From Allobosea sp. CRIB-10 (GTDB taxonomy: Bacteria; Pseudomonadota; Alphaproteobacteria; Rhizobiales; Beijerinckiaceae), in assembly GCF_900112185.1 (NCBI RefSeq), contig NZ_FOKP01000003.1, forward strand, positions 248,001-312,000: a DNA stretch of 64,000 nt. Reading direction: 5' to 3'. Both the position numbers and the translations under genes were made by a program. Every line of letters starts with the position of its first letter. Position 1 is the first letter of the stretch. Shown piece after piece: positions 27,849 through 37,790 of this stretch. The notes below the pieces were generated by a model that saw nothing but the letters and a program-made list of their open reading frames with translations, searched no databases and was not told where the DNA came from.

Positions 27849-28115
27849 ATGATCAGGAAACTTCTTCTGGTGACCGCCGCGGTAGCTGCGCTCGGCGCCT
27901 GTACCCCGCGCGAAGAGCGAACCGCGACAGGCGCCCTGATCGGCGCCGGCGCTGGCGCGCTGATCGGCGGCGCCGCGACCGGCCGGGCCGGCGGGGCGTT
28001 GGCGGGTGCGGCGATCGGCGGCGTCGGCGGCGCCATCATTGGCGACGCGACCTCGCCCAGGCGTGTCTGCGTCGGCCGCGACGAATGGGGCCGACGCGTC
28101 CGCTACGAATGTTGA
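27849..28115 (+). CDS. Glycine-zipper lipoprotein
   Basis: This 88-residue protein starts at MIRKLLLVTAAVAALGACTP. Its lipobox LGAC puts Cys18 at the lipidated N-terminus. The core is a glycine zipper (GALIGAGAGALIGGAATG, then AGAAIGGVGGAIIGD), followed by a hydrophilic CVGRDEWGRRVRYEC tail with two cysteines. Such proteins sit at the outer membrane and are thought to help envelope integrity. AGGGAAGGA lies upstream of the ATG. It shares a divergent stress-promoter region with the PRC-barrel gene. Confidence 0.82.
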   Translation: MIRKLLLVTAAVAALGACTPREERTATGALIGAGAGALIGGAATGRAGGALAGAAIGGVGGAIIGDATSPRRVCVGRDEWGRRVRYEC

Positions 28116-28158
28116 TCGCAACACTATCGCGAGCGGCGGGCCATCCCCGCCGCTCGCC

Positions 28159-28908
28159 TCAAACGCTGCCGTAAGGTCCGAAGCGGCCGACGAAGCGGTG
28201 GCGGCCGCCGGGATAGAGCAGTCGCACCGCCGTGATCGGTTCGGCCTGGTTCCAGGTCCGGCGCTCGACCAGCAGACAAGGCTCGCCGGCATCGATCTTC
28301 AAAAGCTCCGCCTCCTGCGGGTCGGCCGCGATGGCGCTGATCGCGTGCTCGGCCTGCGTCCACAGGCTGTTTTGCAGCAGCCAGTCGCCAGGCGGAGTTT
28401 CGGCGAAGCTCTCGTCGGTGACCTGCGGGATGGTCTCGCTATGTATCACCCGGTCTTCCAGCACATGCGGCGCGCCACCGGCGAAATGCAGCAAGGTCAG
28501 ATGCGCGACATTGGCGGAGCGCCCGAGCTCGAAGCGGGTGGCGAGATCGCGCGACGCCTTACCGTTGCTCCTCTGCAGGATTCGGTAGCTATAGATTTGG
28601 CCGAGCTCGCGAACCTCCTGCGGGATCGAGAGGATGTCGAGCATGGCGTGGCTCGCCGGCGGGCTCGCGACGATCGTGCCCGAGCGGCGACGGCGGGTAA
28701 TCAAGCCCTCGCGAGCGAGCTGCGCCAGCGCACGGTGCACGGTCATGCGCGAGGCGCCGAGCTTCTCCATCAGCGCATGCTCGGCCGGCACCGCTGTTCC
28801 CGGCGGCCAGGTGCCGGCCAGGATCAGATCGCGGATGGCGCGGCGAATCTGGTCGTAGAGCGGCCCGGCTCCGTCCAGCGTCACGGCGTCGATCTGAGGT
28901 GCGCTCAT
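28159..28908 (-). CDS. hutC: Histidine utilization repressor (GntR/HutC family)
   Basis: This 249-residue regulator has an N-terminal winged helix-turn-helix (LMEKLGASRMTVHRALAQL, 47-65; TRRRRSGTIV) and a UTRA ligand-binding domain (about 95-240). HutC proteins repress hut genes and release DNA on binding urocanate. It lies 13 bp after hutF on the same strand. It probably binds the two operators between hutF and hutI (30305-30346). Confidence 0.93.
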   Translation of the reverse strand: MSAPQIDAVTLDGAGPLYDQIRRAIRDLILAGTWPPGTAVPAEHALMEKLGASRMTVHRALAQLAREGLITRRRRSGTIVASPPASHAMLDILSIPQEVRELGQIYSYRILQRSNGKASRDLATRFELGRSANVAHLTLLHFAGGAPHVLEDRVIHSETIPQVTDESFAETPPGDWLLQNSLWTQAEHAISAIAADPQEAELLKIDAGEPCLLVERRTWNQAEPITAVRLLYPGGRHRFVGRFGPYGSV

Positions 28909-28921
28909 GGCTCCCTGTCGT

Positions 28922-30289
28922 TCAGGCGAGGAGGTTGCGGATCACCTGGCCATAGCGGGCAGCGATGCGGGCGCGGTCAATGTGCCGGCCGCCGCTGACC
29001 ACAGGCTTTCCACCAACGATCACCTCCGCGACCGGCAAGGCAGGCGCGGCGAAGATCGCGCTGTCGAGCGCGAGATCGCCGGCCTTGCCGACGATCGCGG
29101 GATGCTCGCCATCGAGGGTGACGAGATCGGCGCGACGGCCGACGGCGATCGCGCCGATCCTGCGCCCGCAAGCCTGGGCGCCGCCGGCGCAGGCATCCGT
29201 CCAGAGCCGCAGGCCGGCCGAGACGCCAGCTTCAGCCCAGAGCGCGCGACGCCGGTCGCGCAGGCGCTGCGAATATTCGAGCACGCGCAATTCCCCGCCG
29301 GCGCCGATCTCGACATTGGAATCGCTGCCGACGCCGATGCGCCCGCCCTTCGCCCGGTAGCGCACACCGTCGAAGATGCCGTCGCCGAGATTGGCCTCAG
29401 TGATCGGGCATAGGCCCGCGACCGCGCCGGAGAGGGCCATGGCGTCGCGCTCGGCATCGCTGAGATGCGTCGCATGGATCAGGCACCAGCGCTCGTTCAC
29501 TGCGGTATTCTGCATGAGCAGTTCGACCGGCCGCCGGCCGGTGATGGCGAGACTGTCCTCGACCTCCCGGGTCTGCTCGGCGACATGGATGTGCAGCGGC
29601 ACGTGCTGACGGAGCTCAGCGATCCAGTTGAGGTCCTCGAGCGCCACCGCGCGCAGCGAATGCGGCGCCATGCCGACGCGGGCATCGGGAAGAGCGGCGA
29701 CCGCCTTCTCGCTGCCCTCGATCAGCCGGGCATAGGCGTCGCGGTCGTTGAGGAAGCGGCGCTGTCCCGCCGCGGCCGGCGCCTTGCCGAAATTGCCGTA
29801 GCGATAGAGCACCGGCAGCAAGGTCAGGCCGATGCCGGCTTCTTCGGCCGCCGCAGCGATCGCCCCGCCCATGGTGGCGATGTCGGCATAGGCGGCGCCG
29901 TCCTTGTCGTGATGGAGGTAGTGGAACTCGGCGAGCGCAGTGAAGCCACCCTCCAGCATCTCCACCATGGCCTGCGCCGCGATCGCCTGGACATCGTCGG
30001 GGCTCAGCCGGTCGAGGAAGCGGTACATCACCTCGCGCCAGGTCCAGAACGAATCCTCTGAGGCGCCGCGGCGCTCGGCCAGGCCCGCCATGCCGCGCTG
30101 GAAGGTGTGACTGTGCAGATTGGGCAGGCCGGGCAAGGCCAGGCCTGACAGCTTCGTTGCGCCCGCAGGAGCCGCCTGCCCTGCCGCGACCGACATGATC
30201 ACTCCTTGATCGAGCGTCAGCGAGACGTTCTCGGCGAAGCCCTCCGGCAGCAGCGCCTGGGCGAGGTGCAGGGTCGTGTGTCCGGTCAC
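28922..30289 (-). CDS. hutF: Formimidoylglutamate deiminase
   Basis: This 455-residue amidohydrolase starts with GTG at 30289, with AAGGAAA upstream. The metal-binding HSHTFQRGM motif (about residues 58-66) and the later [13 protein letters not shown] segment match HutF. It hydrolyses N-formimidoyl-L-glutamate to N-formyl-L-glutamate and ammonia, so this organism uses the five-step pathway with HutG. It diverges from hutI over 100 bp that carries two operators. Confidence 0.94.
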   Translation of the reverse strand: MTGHTTLHLAQALLPEGFAENVSLTLDQGVIMSVAAGQAAPAGATKLSGLALPGLPNLHSHTFQRGMAGLAERRGASEDSFWTWREVMYRFLDRLSPDDVQAIAAQAMVEMLEGGFTALAEFHYLHHDKDGAAYADIATMGGAIAAAAEEAGIGLTLLPVLYRYGNFGKAPAAAGQRRFLNDRDAYARLIEGSEKAVAALPDARVGMAPHSLRAVALEDLNWIAELRQHVPLHIHVAEQTREVEDSLAITGRRPVELLMQNTAVNERWCLIHATHLSDAERDAMALSGAVAGLCPITEANLGDGIFDGVRYRAKGGRIGVGSDSNVEIGAGGELRVLEYSQRLRDRRRALWAEAGVSAGLRLWTDACAGGAQACGRRIGAIAVGRRADLVTLDGEHPAIVGKAGDLALDSAIFAAPALPVAEVIVGGKPVVSGGRHIDRARIAARYGQVIRNLLA

Positions 30290-30304
30290 GCGGCTTTCCT
30301 TTTT

Positions 30305-30346
30305 ATTTGCATATGCAAATCGAGCTTGCTATTTGCATATGCAATT
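30305..30346. promoter_or_regulatory. Two hut operators (probable HutC sites)
   Basis: ATTTGCATATGCAAAT (30305-30320) is a perfect 16-bp palindrome. ATTTGCATATGCAATT (30331-30346) is a near-perfect repeat, with centres 26 bp apart. They lie 16-57 bp upstream of hutF and 44-85 bp upstream of hutI, where one bound repressor could block both promoters. Assignment to HutC is by location and is inferred. Confidence 0.75.
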
Positions 30347-30389
30347 GTCTAGCATAATCTCAAAGCAGACGAAGTCGAGAGGAGGCGAC

Positions 30390-31613
30390 GTGGCGGCGAC
30401 CCCTTCCCCCAGCCACCGAGTGTGGACGAATGCGCGGCTCGCGACCATGGTAGCCGATACCGGCACGCCCTATGGCGCGATAGAGAATGGCGTCGTCGTC
30501 GCTCAGGAAGGCTGCATCGTCTTCGTCGGCCCGCGCAGCAACGCGCCCGGCTTCGGCAACGCCGAGGTGACCGACTGCGAAGGCCGCTGGATCACGCCCG
30601 GCCTGATCGACTGCCACACCCATCTCGTCTATGGCGGCGACCGCGCCCACGAGTTCGAATTGCGTCTGAAGGGCGCGAGCTATGAGGAGATCGCGCGCGC
30701 CGGTGGCGGCATCGTCTCATCAGTCAAGGCGACCCGCGCGGCGAGCGAGGACGAGCTCTTCGCCAGCGCCGACAAGCGCCTCTCGGCGCTGATCGCCGAG
30801 GGCGTCACCACGGTCGAGATCAAGTCGGGCTACGGGCTCGACATCGACAGCGAGGTCAAGGTCCTCGCCGTCGCCCGCCGGCTCGGCCGCGAGCGCCCGG
30901 TCGGCGTCCAGACCAGCTTCCTCGGCGCCCATGCCGTGCCGGCCGAGTTCAAGGGCCGGCAGGGCGACTATGTCGATCTCGTCTGCGGCCCGATGCTCGA
31001 CGCCATAGCCGAGCAGAAGCTCGCCGACGCCGTTGATGTCTTCTGCGAGGGCATCGCCTTCTCGCCGGAGGAGACGGCCCTCGTCTTCACCGCGGCCAAG
31101 GCCAAGGGGCTGCCGGTCAAGATCCATGCCGAGCAGCTCTCCAATCTCGGCGGCGCGGCACTGGCCGCCGGCTTCGGCGCGCTCTCGGCCGACCATCTCG
31201 AACATCTCGACGAAGCTGGCGTCATCGCCATGGCCAGGGCCGGCACCGTCGCCGTCGTCCTGCCCGGCGCGTTCTATTTCCTGCGCGAGACGGTGAAGCC
31301 GCCGATCGAGCTGCTGCGCCAGCATGGTGTGCCGATCGCGCTCGCCACCGACGCCAATCCCGGCACCTCGCCGCTGACCTCGCCGCTCATGACCATTAAC
31401 ATGGGCTGCACCCTGTTCCGCCTGACGCCTGAGGAGGCGCTGGCGGGCATGACCCGCAATGCGGCGCTCGCCCTCGGCCTTCAGGACCAGATCGGCACGC
31501 TGGAAGCCGGCAAGGCCTGCGATCTTGCCATCTGGGAGATCGAGCGCCCGGCCGAGCTCGCCTACCGCATCGGCTTCAACCCGCTTCACACCCGCATCCG
31601 GAACGGACAATGA
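30390..31613 (+). CDS. hutI: Imidazolonepropionase
   Basis: This 407-residue enzyme hydrolyses imidazolone-5-propionate to N-formimidoyl-L-glutamate. A GTG start with AGGAGG 5 bp upstream is chosen over an earlier frame with no family similarity. The metal-binding [18 protein letters not shown] block, [10 protein letters not shown], and [15 protein letters not shown] are intact. It is the first gene of the hutIHGUD operon. The stop overlaps hutH by 4 bp. Confidence 0.95.
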   Translation: MAATPSPSHRVWTNARLATMVADTGTPYGAIENGVVVAQEGCIVFVGPRSNAPGFGNAEVTDCEGRWITPGLIDCHTHLVYGGDRAHEFELRLKGASYEEIARAGGGIVSSVKATRAASEDELFASADKRLSALIAEGVTTVEIKSGYGLDIDSEVKVLAVARRLGRERPVGVQTSFLGAHAVPAEFKGRQGDYVDLVCGPMLDAIAEQKLADAVDVFCEGIAFSPEETALVFTAAKAKGLPVKIHAEQLSNLGGAALAAGFGALSADHLEHLDEAGVIAMARAGTVAVVLPGAFYFLRETVKPPIELLRQHGVPIALATDANPGTSPLTSPLMTINMGCTLFRLTPEEALAGMTRNAALALGLQDQIGTLEAGKACDLAIWEIERPAELAYRIGFNPLHTRIRNGQ

Positions 31614-33136
31614 CCACGCTCTCGCTCACCCCCGGCAAGGCCCGCCTCGCCGACTGGCGCCATGTCATCGACGGCGCCACCGTCGCTCTTTCCGACACCG
31701 GCGCGATCGCCGCCGCGCAGGCGATCGTCGACGACATCGTCGCCGCCGGCACCGTGACCTATGGCGTCAATACCGGCTTCGGCAAGCTCGCCAGCGTCCG
31801 CATCGCCGACAACGATCTCGCCACCCTGCAGCGCAATCTCATCCTGTCGCATGCGGTCGGCACCGGCCCTGCCTTGCCGGACGAGGTCGTCGCGCTGATC
31901 CTCGCGATGAAGGCGGCCAGCCTGGCGCGCGGCGCCTCGGGCGTCCGCCCCGTCGTGGTCGAGGCGCTGGTCGGCGCGCTCAAGGCCGGCGCCCTGCCGG
32001 TGGTGCCGGCCAAGGGCTCGGTCGGCGCTTCCGGCGATCTCGCCCCGCTCGCCCATCTCACCGCGGCGTTGATGGGCGTTGGCGAAATCCGCCTCAAGGG
32101 CGAAGTCCTGCCGGCCGCCGAGGCGCTGAAGCGTATCGGCCAGGCGCCGCTCGCGCTCGGCGCCAAGGAAGGTCTCGCGCTGATCAACGGTACGCAGGTC
32201 TCGGCCTCGCTGGCGCTGGCCGGCCTCGCCAGCGTCGCCCGCGTCTTCGATGCGGCGCTGATCGCCGGCGCGCTCTCGGTCGATGCACTGAAGGGCTCCG
32301 ACACGCCATTCGACCCGCGCATCCAGCAGCTGCGCGGCCAGCCCGGCCAGATCAAGGTCGCGGCCTTGCTGCTGGAGCTGATCGCCGAGAGTGAGATCCG
32401 TGAGAGCCACCGCTTCGGCGACAGCAAGGTGCAGGACCCCTATTCGCTGCGCTGCCAGCCGCAGGTGATGGGCGCGGTACGCGACCTCCTCGGCAATGCC
32501 GCTGCGACACTCGCGATCGAGGCCAATGCCGTCACCGACAATCCGCTGGTGCTCGGCCCCGGCGAGATCGTCTCGGGTGGCAATTTCCACGCCGAGCCGG
32601 TCGCCTTCGCTGCCGACATGCTGGCGATGGCAACTTGCGAGATCGGCAATCTCGCCGAGCGCCGGATCGCGCTCCTGGTCGATCCCGTCATGAGCGGCCT
32701 GCCGCCCTTCCTCGCCCGCGATGCCGGCCTCAACTCCGGCTTCATGATCGCGCAGGTGACCGCGGCTGCTCTCGCCTCGGAGAACAAGCAGCGGGCCTAT
32801 CCGGCTTCGGTCGACACCATCCCGACCTCGGCCAATCAGGAAGACCATGTCTCGATGGCGACGCATGGTGCCTTCCGCCTGATCGAGATGGCGAAGAATG
32901 CTGCCAGCATCATCGCGGTCGAACTGATGGCCGCCGCCGAGGCGATCGAGCACCACCGCCCGATGAAGACCTCGCCGCGTCTGGAGCCGGTACTGGCGCT
33001 GATCCGCGAAAAAATCGCGCCGCTGACCGAAGACCGGTATCTCGCGCCCGACCTCGCAGCGGCGACGGAGCTCGTGCTCTCGGGCGCACTCGGCAAGGCC
33101 GCCGGCGTCGACAGCTATGGGGAATTCGGAGCGTGA
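31610..33136 (+). CDS. hutH: Histidine ammonia-lyase
   Basis: This 508-residue enzyme converts L-histidine to trans-urocanate and ammonia. The MIO cofactor comes from the ASG triad at residues 140-142 in [26 protein letters not shown] (51-60) and [11 protein letters not shown] (late) are also family motifs. The start overlaps hutI by 4 bp. A ~94-bp repeat of family A follows before hutG. Confidence 0.97.
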   Translation: MTTLSLTPGKARLADWRHVIDGATVALSDTGAIAAAQAIVDDIVAAGTVTYGVNTGFGKLASVRIADNDLATLQRNLILSHAVGTGPALPDEVVALILAMKAASLARGASGVRPVVVEALVGALKAGALPVVPAKGSVGASGDLAPLAHLTAALMGVGEIRLKGEVLPAAEALKRIGQAPLALGAKEGLALINGTQVSASLALAGLASVARVFDAALIAGALSVDALKGSDTPFDPRIQQLRGQPGQIKVAALLLELIAESEIRESHRFGDSKVQDPYSLRCQPQVMGAVRDLLGNAAATLAIEANAVTDNPLVLGPGEIVSGGNFHAEPVAFAADMLAMATCEIGNLAERRIALLVDPVMSGLPPFLARDAGLNSGFMIAQVTAAALASENKQRAYPASVDTIPTSANQEDHVSMATHGAFRLIEMAKNAASIIAVELMAAAEAIEHHRPMKTSPRLEPVLALIREKIAPLTEDRYLAPDLAAATELVLSGALGKAAGVDSYGEFGA

Positions 33137-33150
33137 GGAACTCACCTTTC

Positions 33151-33244
33151 CCGTCATGGTCGGGCTTGTCCCGACCATCCACGCCTTCATCGATCGGGGG
33201 TGGTGATCAAGACGTGGATGCTCGGCACAAGGCCGAGCATGACG
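33151..33244. repeat. Dispersed palindromic repeat, family A copy 2
   Basis: The element runs from CCGTCATGG to CATGACG, in the same orientation as copy 1 (GGTCGGG arm first). It lies within the hut operon between hutH and hutG (121-bp gap), so it is in a transcribed intercistronic region. Confidence 0.9.
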
Positions 33245-33257
33245 TTGGAGGCCGGGC

Positions 33258-34064
33258 ATGACTGATATCGTCTCCGTCACGCGCGGCTCTTCGCCGCTGG
33301 TCCTGTCGATGCCGCATCCGGGCACCGGCCTGCCGGCCGAGGTCGCGGCGCAGCTCAATGCGCGCGGAAAACTGGTCGAGGACACCGACTGGCATATGCG
33401 CCAGCTCTATGGCTTCGCCGAGCGCTTCCAGCCGACCATCGTCGAGGCGCAGCTCTCGCGCTTCGTCATCGACCTCAACCGCGACCCGGCCGGCGTCTCG
33501 CTGTATCCCGGCCAGGCGACGACCGAGCTGGTGCCGACCACGACCTTCGACGGCGCGCCGATCTGGCAGGCCGCGCCCGACGAAGCCGAGATCGCCCGCC
33601 GGCGCGAGGCCTATTTCCGGCCCTATCACGACGCCCTCGCCGCCGAGATTGCGCACGCCAAGGCGCAGCACGGCTTCTGCCTGCTCTGGGACTGCCACTC
33701 GATCAAGTCGATGATCCCGCGCCTGTTTCCGGGCACGCTGCCGACGCTGAATCTCGGCACGAATTCCGGCGCCAGCGCCGCGCCCGCCGTCGAAGCTGCA
33801 GCCACCGCTGCGATGGCCGGCGGCCCGTTCACCCAGGTCGTCAACGGCCGCTTCAAGGGCGGCTGGATCACCCGGCATTACGGCCAGCCGGCCGAGCACG
33901 TGCACGCGCTCCAGATGGAGATCGCGCTCTCCGCCTATCTCGACGACGAGGCCGCGCCCTGGGCCTTCGACCCGGGCAAGGCCGCCAGCCTGCAAGCCAC
34001 CCTCTCCGCCATGATCGAGGCCGCGCTCGCGGCCGCCACCCAGCTCGAACGGACGAAGCCATGA
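33258..34064 (+). CDS. hutG: N-formylglutamate deformylase
   Basis: This 268-residue enzyme hydrolyses N-formyl-L-glutamate to glutamate and formate, the last step of the HutF route. Family features are [11 protein letters not shown] near the N-terminus, the [12 protein letters not shown] segment (residues about 73-84), [10 protein letters not shown] and [11 protein letters not shown]. It is 13 bp after repeat A copy 2. The stop overlaps hutU by 4 bp. Confidence 0.94.
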   Translation: MTDIVSVTRGSSPLVLSMPHPGTGLPAEVAAQLNARGKLVEDTDWHMRQLYGFAERFQPTIVEAQLSRFVIDLNRDPAGVSLYPGQATTELVPTTTFDGAPIWQAAPDEAEIARRREAYFRPYHDALAAEIAHAKAQHGFCLLWDCHSIKSMIPRLFPGTLPTLNLGTNSGASAAPAVEAAATAAMAGGPFTQVVNGRFKGGWITRHYGQPAEHVHALQMEIALSAYLDDEAAPWAFDPGKAASLQATLSAMIEAALAAATQLERTKP

Positions 34065-35728
34065 CCCGCCTGGACAATACCCGCGTCATCCGCCCCGCCA
34101 CCGGCACCGAGCTCAGCGCCAAGAGCTGGCTGACCGAGGCGCCGCTGCGGATGCTGATGAACAACCTGCATCCTGATGTCGCCGAGAACCCGCAGGAGCT
34201 CGTGGTCTATGGCGGCATCGGCCGCGCCGCCCGCTCCTGGGAGGATTTCGACCGCATCGTCGCGGCGCTCCGGCAGCTCGAGGCCGACGAGACCTTGCTC
34301 GTCCAGTCCGGCAAGCCGGTCGGCGTGTTCCGCACGCACAAGGATGCGCCGCGCGTCCTGATCGCCAATTCGAACCTCGTGCCGCATTGGGCGAACTGGG
34401 ACCATTTCAACGAGCTCGATAAGAAGGGGCTCGCGATGTACGGCCAGATGACGGCCGGCTCCTGGATCTATATCGGCACCCAGGGCATCGTGCAGGGCAC
34501 CTACGAGACCTTCGTCGAGGCCGGGCGCCAGCACTATGGCGGCAATCTCAAGGGCAAATGGGTCCTGACCGGCGGCCTTGGCGGCATGGGCGGCGCCCAG
34601 CCGCTCGCCGCGGTGATGGCCGGCGCCTCCTGCCTTGCCGTCGAGTGCAACCCCGACTCGATCGATTTCCGCCTGCGCACCCGCTATCTCGACGAGAAGG
34701 CCTCGAGCCTCGACGAGGCGCTGGCGATGATCGAGCACTGGACCAAGAACGGCGAGGCGAAGTCGGTCGGCCTGCTCGGCAACTGCGCCGAGATCCTGCC
34801 CGAGATGGTCCGCCGCGGCATCCGGCCGGACATGGTCACCGACCAGACCTCGGCGCATGACCCGGTCAACGGCTACCTGCCGAAGGGCTGGACCATGGGC
34901 CAGTGGCGGCAGGCGCGCGAGGGCAATCCAAAGTCCGTCGAGAAGGCGGCACGCGCCTCGATGCGCGAGCATGTCGAGGCAATGATCGCCTTCCAGGACA
35001 TGGGCATCCCGACCTTCGACTATGGCAACAATATCCGCCAGGTCGCCAAGGACGAGGGGCTGGAGAACGCCTTCGCCTTCCCGGGCTTCGTGCCGGCCTA
35101 TATCCGCCCGCTGTTCTGCCGCGGCATCGGACCGTTCCGCTGGGCCGCGCTCTCCGGCGACCCGGAAGACATCTACAAGACCGACGCCAAGGTGAAGGAG
35201 CTGCTGCCCGACAACAAGCACCTGCACAACTGGCTCGACATGGCGCGCGAGCGCATCTCGTTCCAGGGCGTGCCGGCGCGCATCTGCTGGGTCGGCCTCG
35301 GCGACCGCCATCGGCTCGGCCTCGCCTTCAACGAGATGGTCCGGACCGGCGAGCTCAAGGCGCCGGTGGTAATCGGCCGCGACCATCTCGATTCCGGCTC
35401 TGTCGCCTCGCCGAACCGCGAGACGGAAGCGATGAAGGACGGCTCGGACGCGGTCTCCGACTGGCCGCTGCTCAACGCCCTGCTCAACACGGCGTCAGGC
35501 GCGACCTGGGTCTCGCTGCATCATGGCGGCGGCGTCGGCATGGGCTTCTCGCAGCATTCGGGCGTGGTGATCTGCGCCGACGGCACGGATGACGCAGCCG
35601 CCCGCCTGTCGCGCGTGCTCTGGAACGACCCGGCCACCGGCGTGATGCGCCATGCCGATGCCGGCTACGACATCGCGCTCGACTGCGCCCGGGAGAAGGG
35701 GCTGAACCTGCCCGGCATCCTGGGCTGA
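34061..35728 (+). CDS. hutU: Urocanate hydratase
   Basis: This 555-residue NAD+-dependent enzyme converts urocanate to imidazolone-5-propionate. The NAD-binding [13 protein letters not shown] lies near residues 168-180. The conserved [20 protein letters not shown] and [15 protein letters not shown] blocks are intact. The ATG overlaps hutG by 4 bp. A third palindromic repeat follows the stop. Confidence 0.97.
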   Translation: MTRLDNTRVIRPATGTELSAKSWLTEAPLRMLMNNLHPDVAENPQELVVYGGIGRAARSWEDFDRIVAALRQLEADETLLVQSGKPVGVFRTHKDAPRVLIANSNLVPHWANWDHFNELDKKGLAMYGQMTAGSWIYIGTQGIVQGTYETFVEAGRQHYGGNLKGKWVLTGGLGGMGGAQPLAAVMAGASCLAVECNPDSIDFRLRTRYLDEKASSLDEALAMIEHWTKNGEAKSVGLLGNCAEILPEMVRRGIRPDMVTDQTSAHDPVNGYLPKGWTMGQWRQAREGNPKSVEKAARASMREHVEAMIAFQDMGIPTFDYGNNIRQVAKDEGLENAFAFPGFVPAYIRPLFCRGIGPFRWAALSGDPEDIYKTDAKVKELLPDNKHLHNWLDMARERISFQGVPARICWVGLGDRHRLGLAFNEMVRTGELKAPVVIGRDHLDSGSVASPNRETEAMKDGSDAVSDWPLLNALLNTASGATWVSLHHGGGVGMGFSQHSGVVICADGTDDAAARLSRVLWNDPATGVMRHADAGYDIALDCAREKGLNLPGILG

Positions 35729-35737
35729 GGAACCCCA

Positions 35738-35862
35738 TTGTCATTTCGGGGCGCCCGAAGGGCGAACCCGGAAGCCACGACTGGGTGTGACGCCTTGACC
35801 GGGCCGGCCTCGCCCGGTCGTGGGTTCCGGGTTCTCCGCTACGCGGAGCCCCGGAAAGACAA
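35738..35862. repeat. Palindromic intergenic repeat (family D, single copy here)
   Basis: TTGTCATTTC...GGGGC at the left pairs with GCCCCGGAAAGACAA at the right, with inner arms CGGAAGCCACGAC and GTCGTGGGTTCCG. It lies between hutU and hutD. Confidence 0.75.
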
Positions 35863-35893
35863 GGGTGGCTGCTTGAATTCGAAGGATCGTTCC

Positions 35894-36472
35894 ATGCGCA
35901 TCATCCGCGCCGCCGACTGCCTGGTCATGCCGTGGAAGAACGGCGGCGGGACGACCACCGAGATCGCGGTGGCGCCGGAGGGCGCCTCGCTCGACGATTT
36001 CGACTGGCGGATCAGCATGGCCCATGTCGGGCAGGACGGACCGTTTTCGTCCTTCCCGGGGATCGACCGGACATTGTCGGTGCTTACCGGGGCCGGCATC
36101 ACGCTGGCCTTCGGCGATGGCGAGCAGGTCAGGCTCGATCGTAGCAGCGCGCCCTACCCTTTCGCCGCCGACCGGGCGGTCGATGGGCAATTGGTCGATG
36201 GGCCGATCGACGATCTCAATGTGATGAGCCGGCGTGGCCGCTGGCGGCACCGGGTCGAGCGCTTGTCTGGCGCCGGTTCGCTCACCGCGAACGAAGGCCT
36301 GCTGGTGCTGGTCGCCCGCAAGGGCGATTGGCAGGTGAACGGCGCGGTGCTCACCGCCGGCGACAGCGCGGTACTGGATGCGCCGGGGCGCGTTGAGCTT
36401 TCCGTGAGCAGCGATGTTGCGGAACTCTACGCGGTTTGGCTGACGATGGAGCCGCGGGGAACCCTCTCCTGA
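35894..36472 (+). CDS. hutD: HutD family protein
   Basis: This 192-residue cupin-like protein starts at MRIIRAADCLVMPWKNGGGT. The N-terminal MPWKNGGGTTTEIA and the ISMAHVGQDGPFSSFPGIDR block are HutD signatures. HutD is thought to limit the hut response at high histidine and is not an enzyme of the pathway. The last four residues and stop (36459-36472) fall inside or next to the hairpin repeat at 36462, so its C-terminus has been shaped by the repeat. Confidence 0.9.
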   Translation: MRIIRAADCLVMPWKNGGGTTTEIAVAPEGASLDDFDWRISMAHVGQDGPFSSFPGIDRTLSVLTGAGITLAFGDGEQVRLDRSSAPYPFAADRAVDGQLVDGPIDDLNVMSRRGRWRHRVERLSGAGSLTANEGLLVLVARKGDWQVNGAVLTAGDSAVLDAPGRVELSVSSDVAELYAVWLTMEPRGTLS

Positions 36473-36600
36473 AAGGAGAGGGCAGGGTGAGGTGTTCGGA
36501 AGGGATATCGCGAGCCTCAACCCATCCGCGCAGTCAGCATTCGCGGCGCTGGTCCCAGGGCCTACACCTCACCCCTACCCCTCTCCTTACAGGAGAGGGG
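36462..36600. repeat. Paired hairpin repeat (family E), overlapping the 3' end of hutD
   Basis: CCCTCTCCT-GAA-AGGAGAGGG (36462-36482) and CCCCTCTCCT-TAC-AGGAGAGGGG (36578-36600) form two hairpins at the ends. GGGTGAGGTG pairs with CACCTCACCC between them. The TGA stop of hutD is at 36470-36472. The element also separates hutD from the convergent citrate-synthase gene. Confidence 0.85.
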
Positions 36601-36616
36601 ATCCCGCGCGTGTCCT

Positions 36617-37693
36617 TCAGGCCGCCTGCCGCGGCTGCGGGCCGACATAGACCGATTGCGGCCGGATCAGGCGGCCTGTCTCGATCTGCTCGCGGGCATG
36701 GGCGAGCCAGCCGGTGGTGCGGCCGAGCGCGAAGACGCAGGTGAAGGCCTCAGGCGGGAAGCCGAGCGCCTCCAGCAGGAATGCCGTGTAGAACTCGACA
36801 TTGGTTTCGAGTGAGCGGCCGGGCTTGCGCTCGCGCAGGATGGCGAGCGCCGCCTGCTCGACCGCCTCGGCATGGCGCAGACGTCCCGCATCGGCGCCGA
36901 GCTTGGCGATCGCCTGCTTCAGCGCATCGGCGCGCGGATCGCGGACGCGATAGATGCGGTGGCCGAAGCCCATCAGGCGCTCGCCTCTGTCGAGCGCATC
37001 TTCCAGCCAGGCGCGGGCATTGGCCGGCTCGCCGATCGCATCGAGCATCTCGATCACCGGTCCCGGCGCGCCACCATGCAGCGGGCCCTTCAACGCACTG
37101 ATGCCGGCGAGCACGGCCGAGACCAGCCCGGCCCGGGTCGAGGCGACGACGCGCGCGGCGAAGGTCGAGGCGTTGAGGCCGTGATCGGCGACGGTGACGA
37201 GATAGGTGTCGAGCGCCGCGGCCTGCGCCGGCGTCGGCACCTCGCCACGCAGCATGCGCAGCGTGTCGGCCGCCTGCGAGAGCGCGGGATCGGGAGCGAT
37301 CGGGGCAAGACCGCGCTGCTTGCGGACCGCGGCAGCGGTGAAGACAGCCGGCGCGGCGAGCAGCTTCAACGCGGTGTCGGCGCCCTCGCCATCGGCGATC
37401 TGCGCGGTCCAACCGCGAACCGCCTCGACCGGCCCGAGATCGGCCGAGAGCGCGGTGCGTTCGACGATGCCGAAGAGATCGGCGCGGGCCTTACCCAGCG
37501 CGGCCGGCAACTCGTTGTCGCGCGGCAGGCCTGGCAGCAAGCCGTCGAACATCAGCGCCGCCATCTCCTCGAAGCTGGTGCGGCCGGCAAGCTCGGCAAG
37601 GCTGTGGCCGCGGATGACCAGGCGAGCGGCAGCCCCGTCGACCTCCGAGAGCACGGTATGGGCGGCGACGACGTCATCGAGACCATCGGACAT
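36617..37693 (-). CDS. Citrate synthase / 2-methylcitrate synthase family protein
   Basis: This 358-residue protein starts at MSDGLDDVVAAHTVLS. Catalytic histidines lie in GPLHGGAPG and GFGHRIYRVRDPRA. The third position, Asp in NVDFY of citrate synthases, is Glu here (LETNVEFYTA). It condenses acetyl-CoA or propionyl-CoA with oxaloacetate if active. It diverges from a second paralogue over 97 bp that carry a promoter. GAGGAG precedes the ATG. The two proteins end alike (TGWLAHA...ETGRLIRP...YVGP), so they are paralogues. Confidence 0.85.
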   Translation of the reverse strand: MSDGLDDVVAAHTVLSEVDGAAARLVIRGHSLAELAGRTSFEEMAALMFDGLLPGLPRDNELPAALGKARADLFGIVERTALSADLGPVEAVRGWTAQIADGEGADTALKLLAAPAVFTAAAVRKQRGLAPIAPDPALSQAADTLRMLRGEVPTPAQAAALDTYLVTVADHGLNASTFAARVVASTRAGLVSAVLAGISALKGPLHGGAPGPVIEMLDAIGEPANARAWLEDALDRGERLMGFGHRIYRVRDPRADALKQAIAKLGADAGRLRHAEAVEQAALAILRERKPGRSLETNVEFYTAFLLEALGFPPEAFTCVFALGRTTGWLAHAREQIETGRLIRPQSVYVGPQPRQAA

Positions 37694-37739
37694 GTCAGGA
37701 ACTCCTCAAAAGCGTTCGTCTCGAAAATCGGCTTCCGCA

Positions 37740-37768
37740 TTGCAACAATCAATCTTGAACAATATAAT
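37740..37768 (+). promoter_or_regulatory. Sigma-70-type promoter of the HTH-citrate synthase gene
   Basis: TTGCAA (37740-37745) and a perfect TATAAT (37763-37768) are separated by 17 bp. The start codon at 37791 follows TGGAGGGG. The leader is short. AATCAA is repeated nearby (37747-37752 and 37766-37771), which could be part of an operator. Confidence 0.7.
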
Positions 37769-37790
37769 CAATATATCTGGTGGAGGGGCT

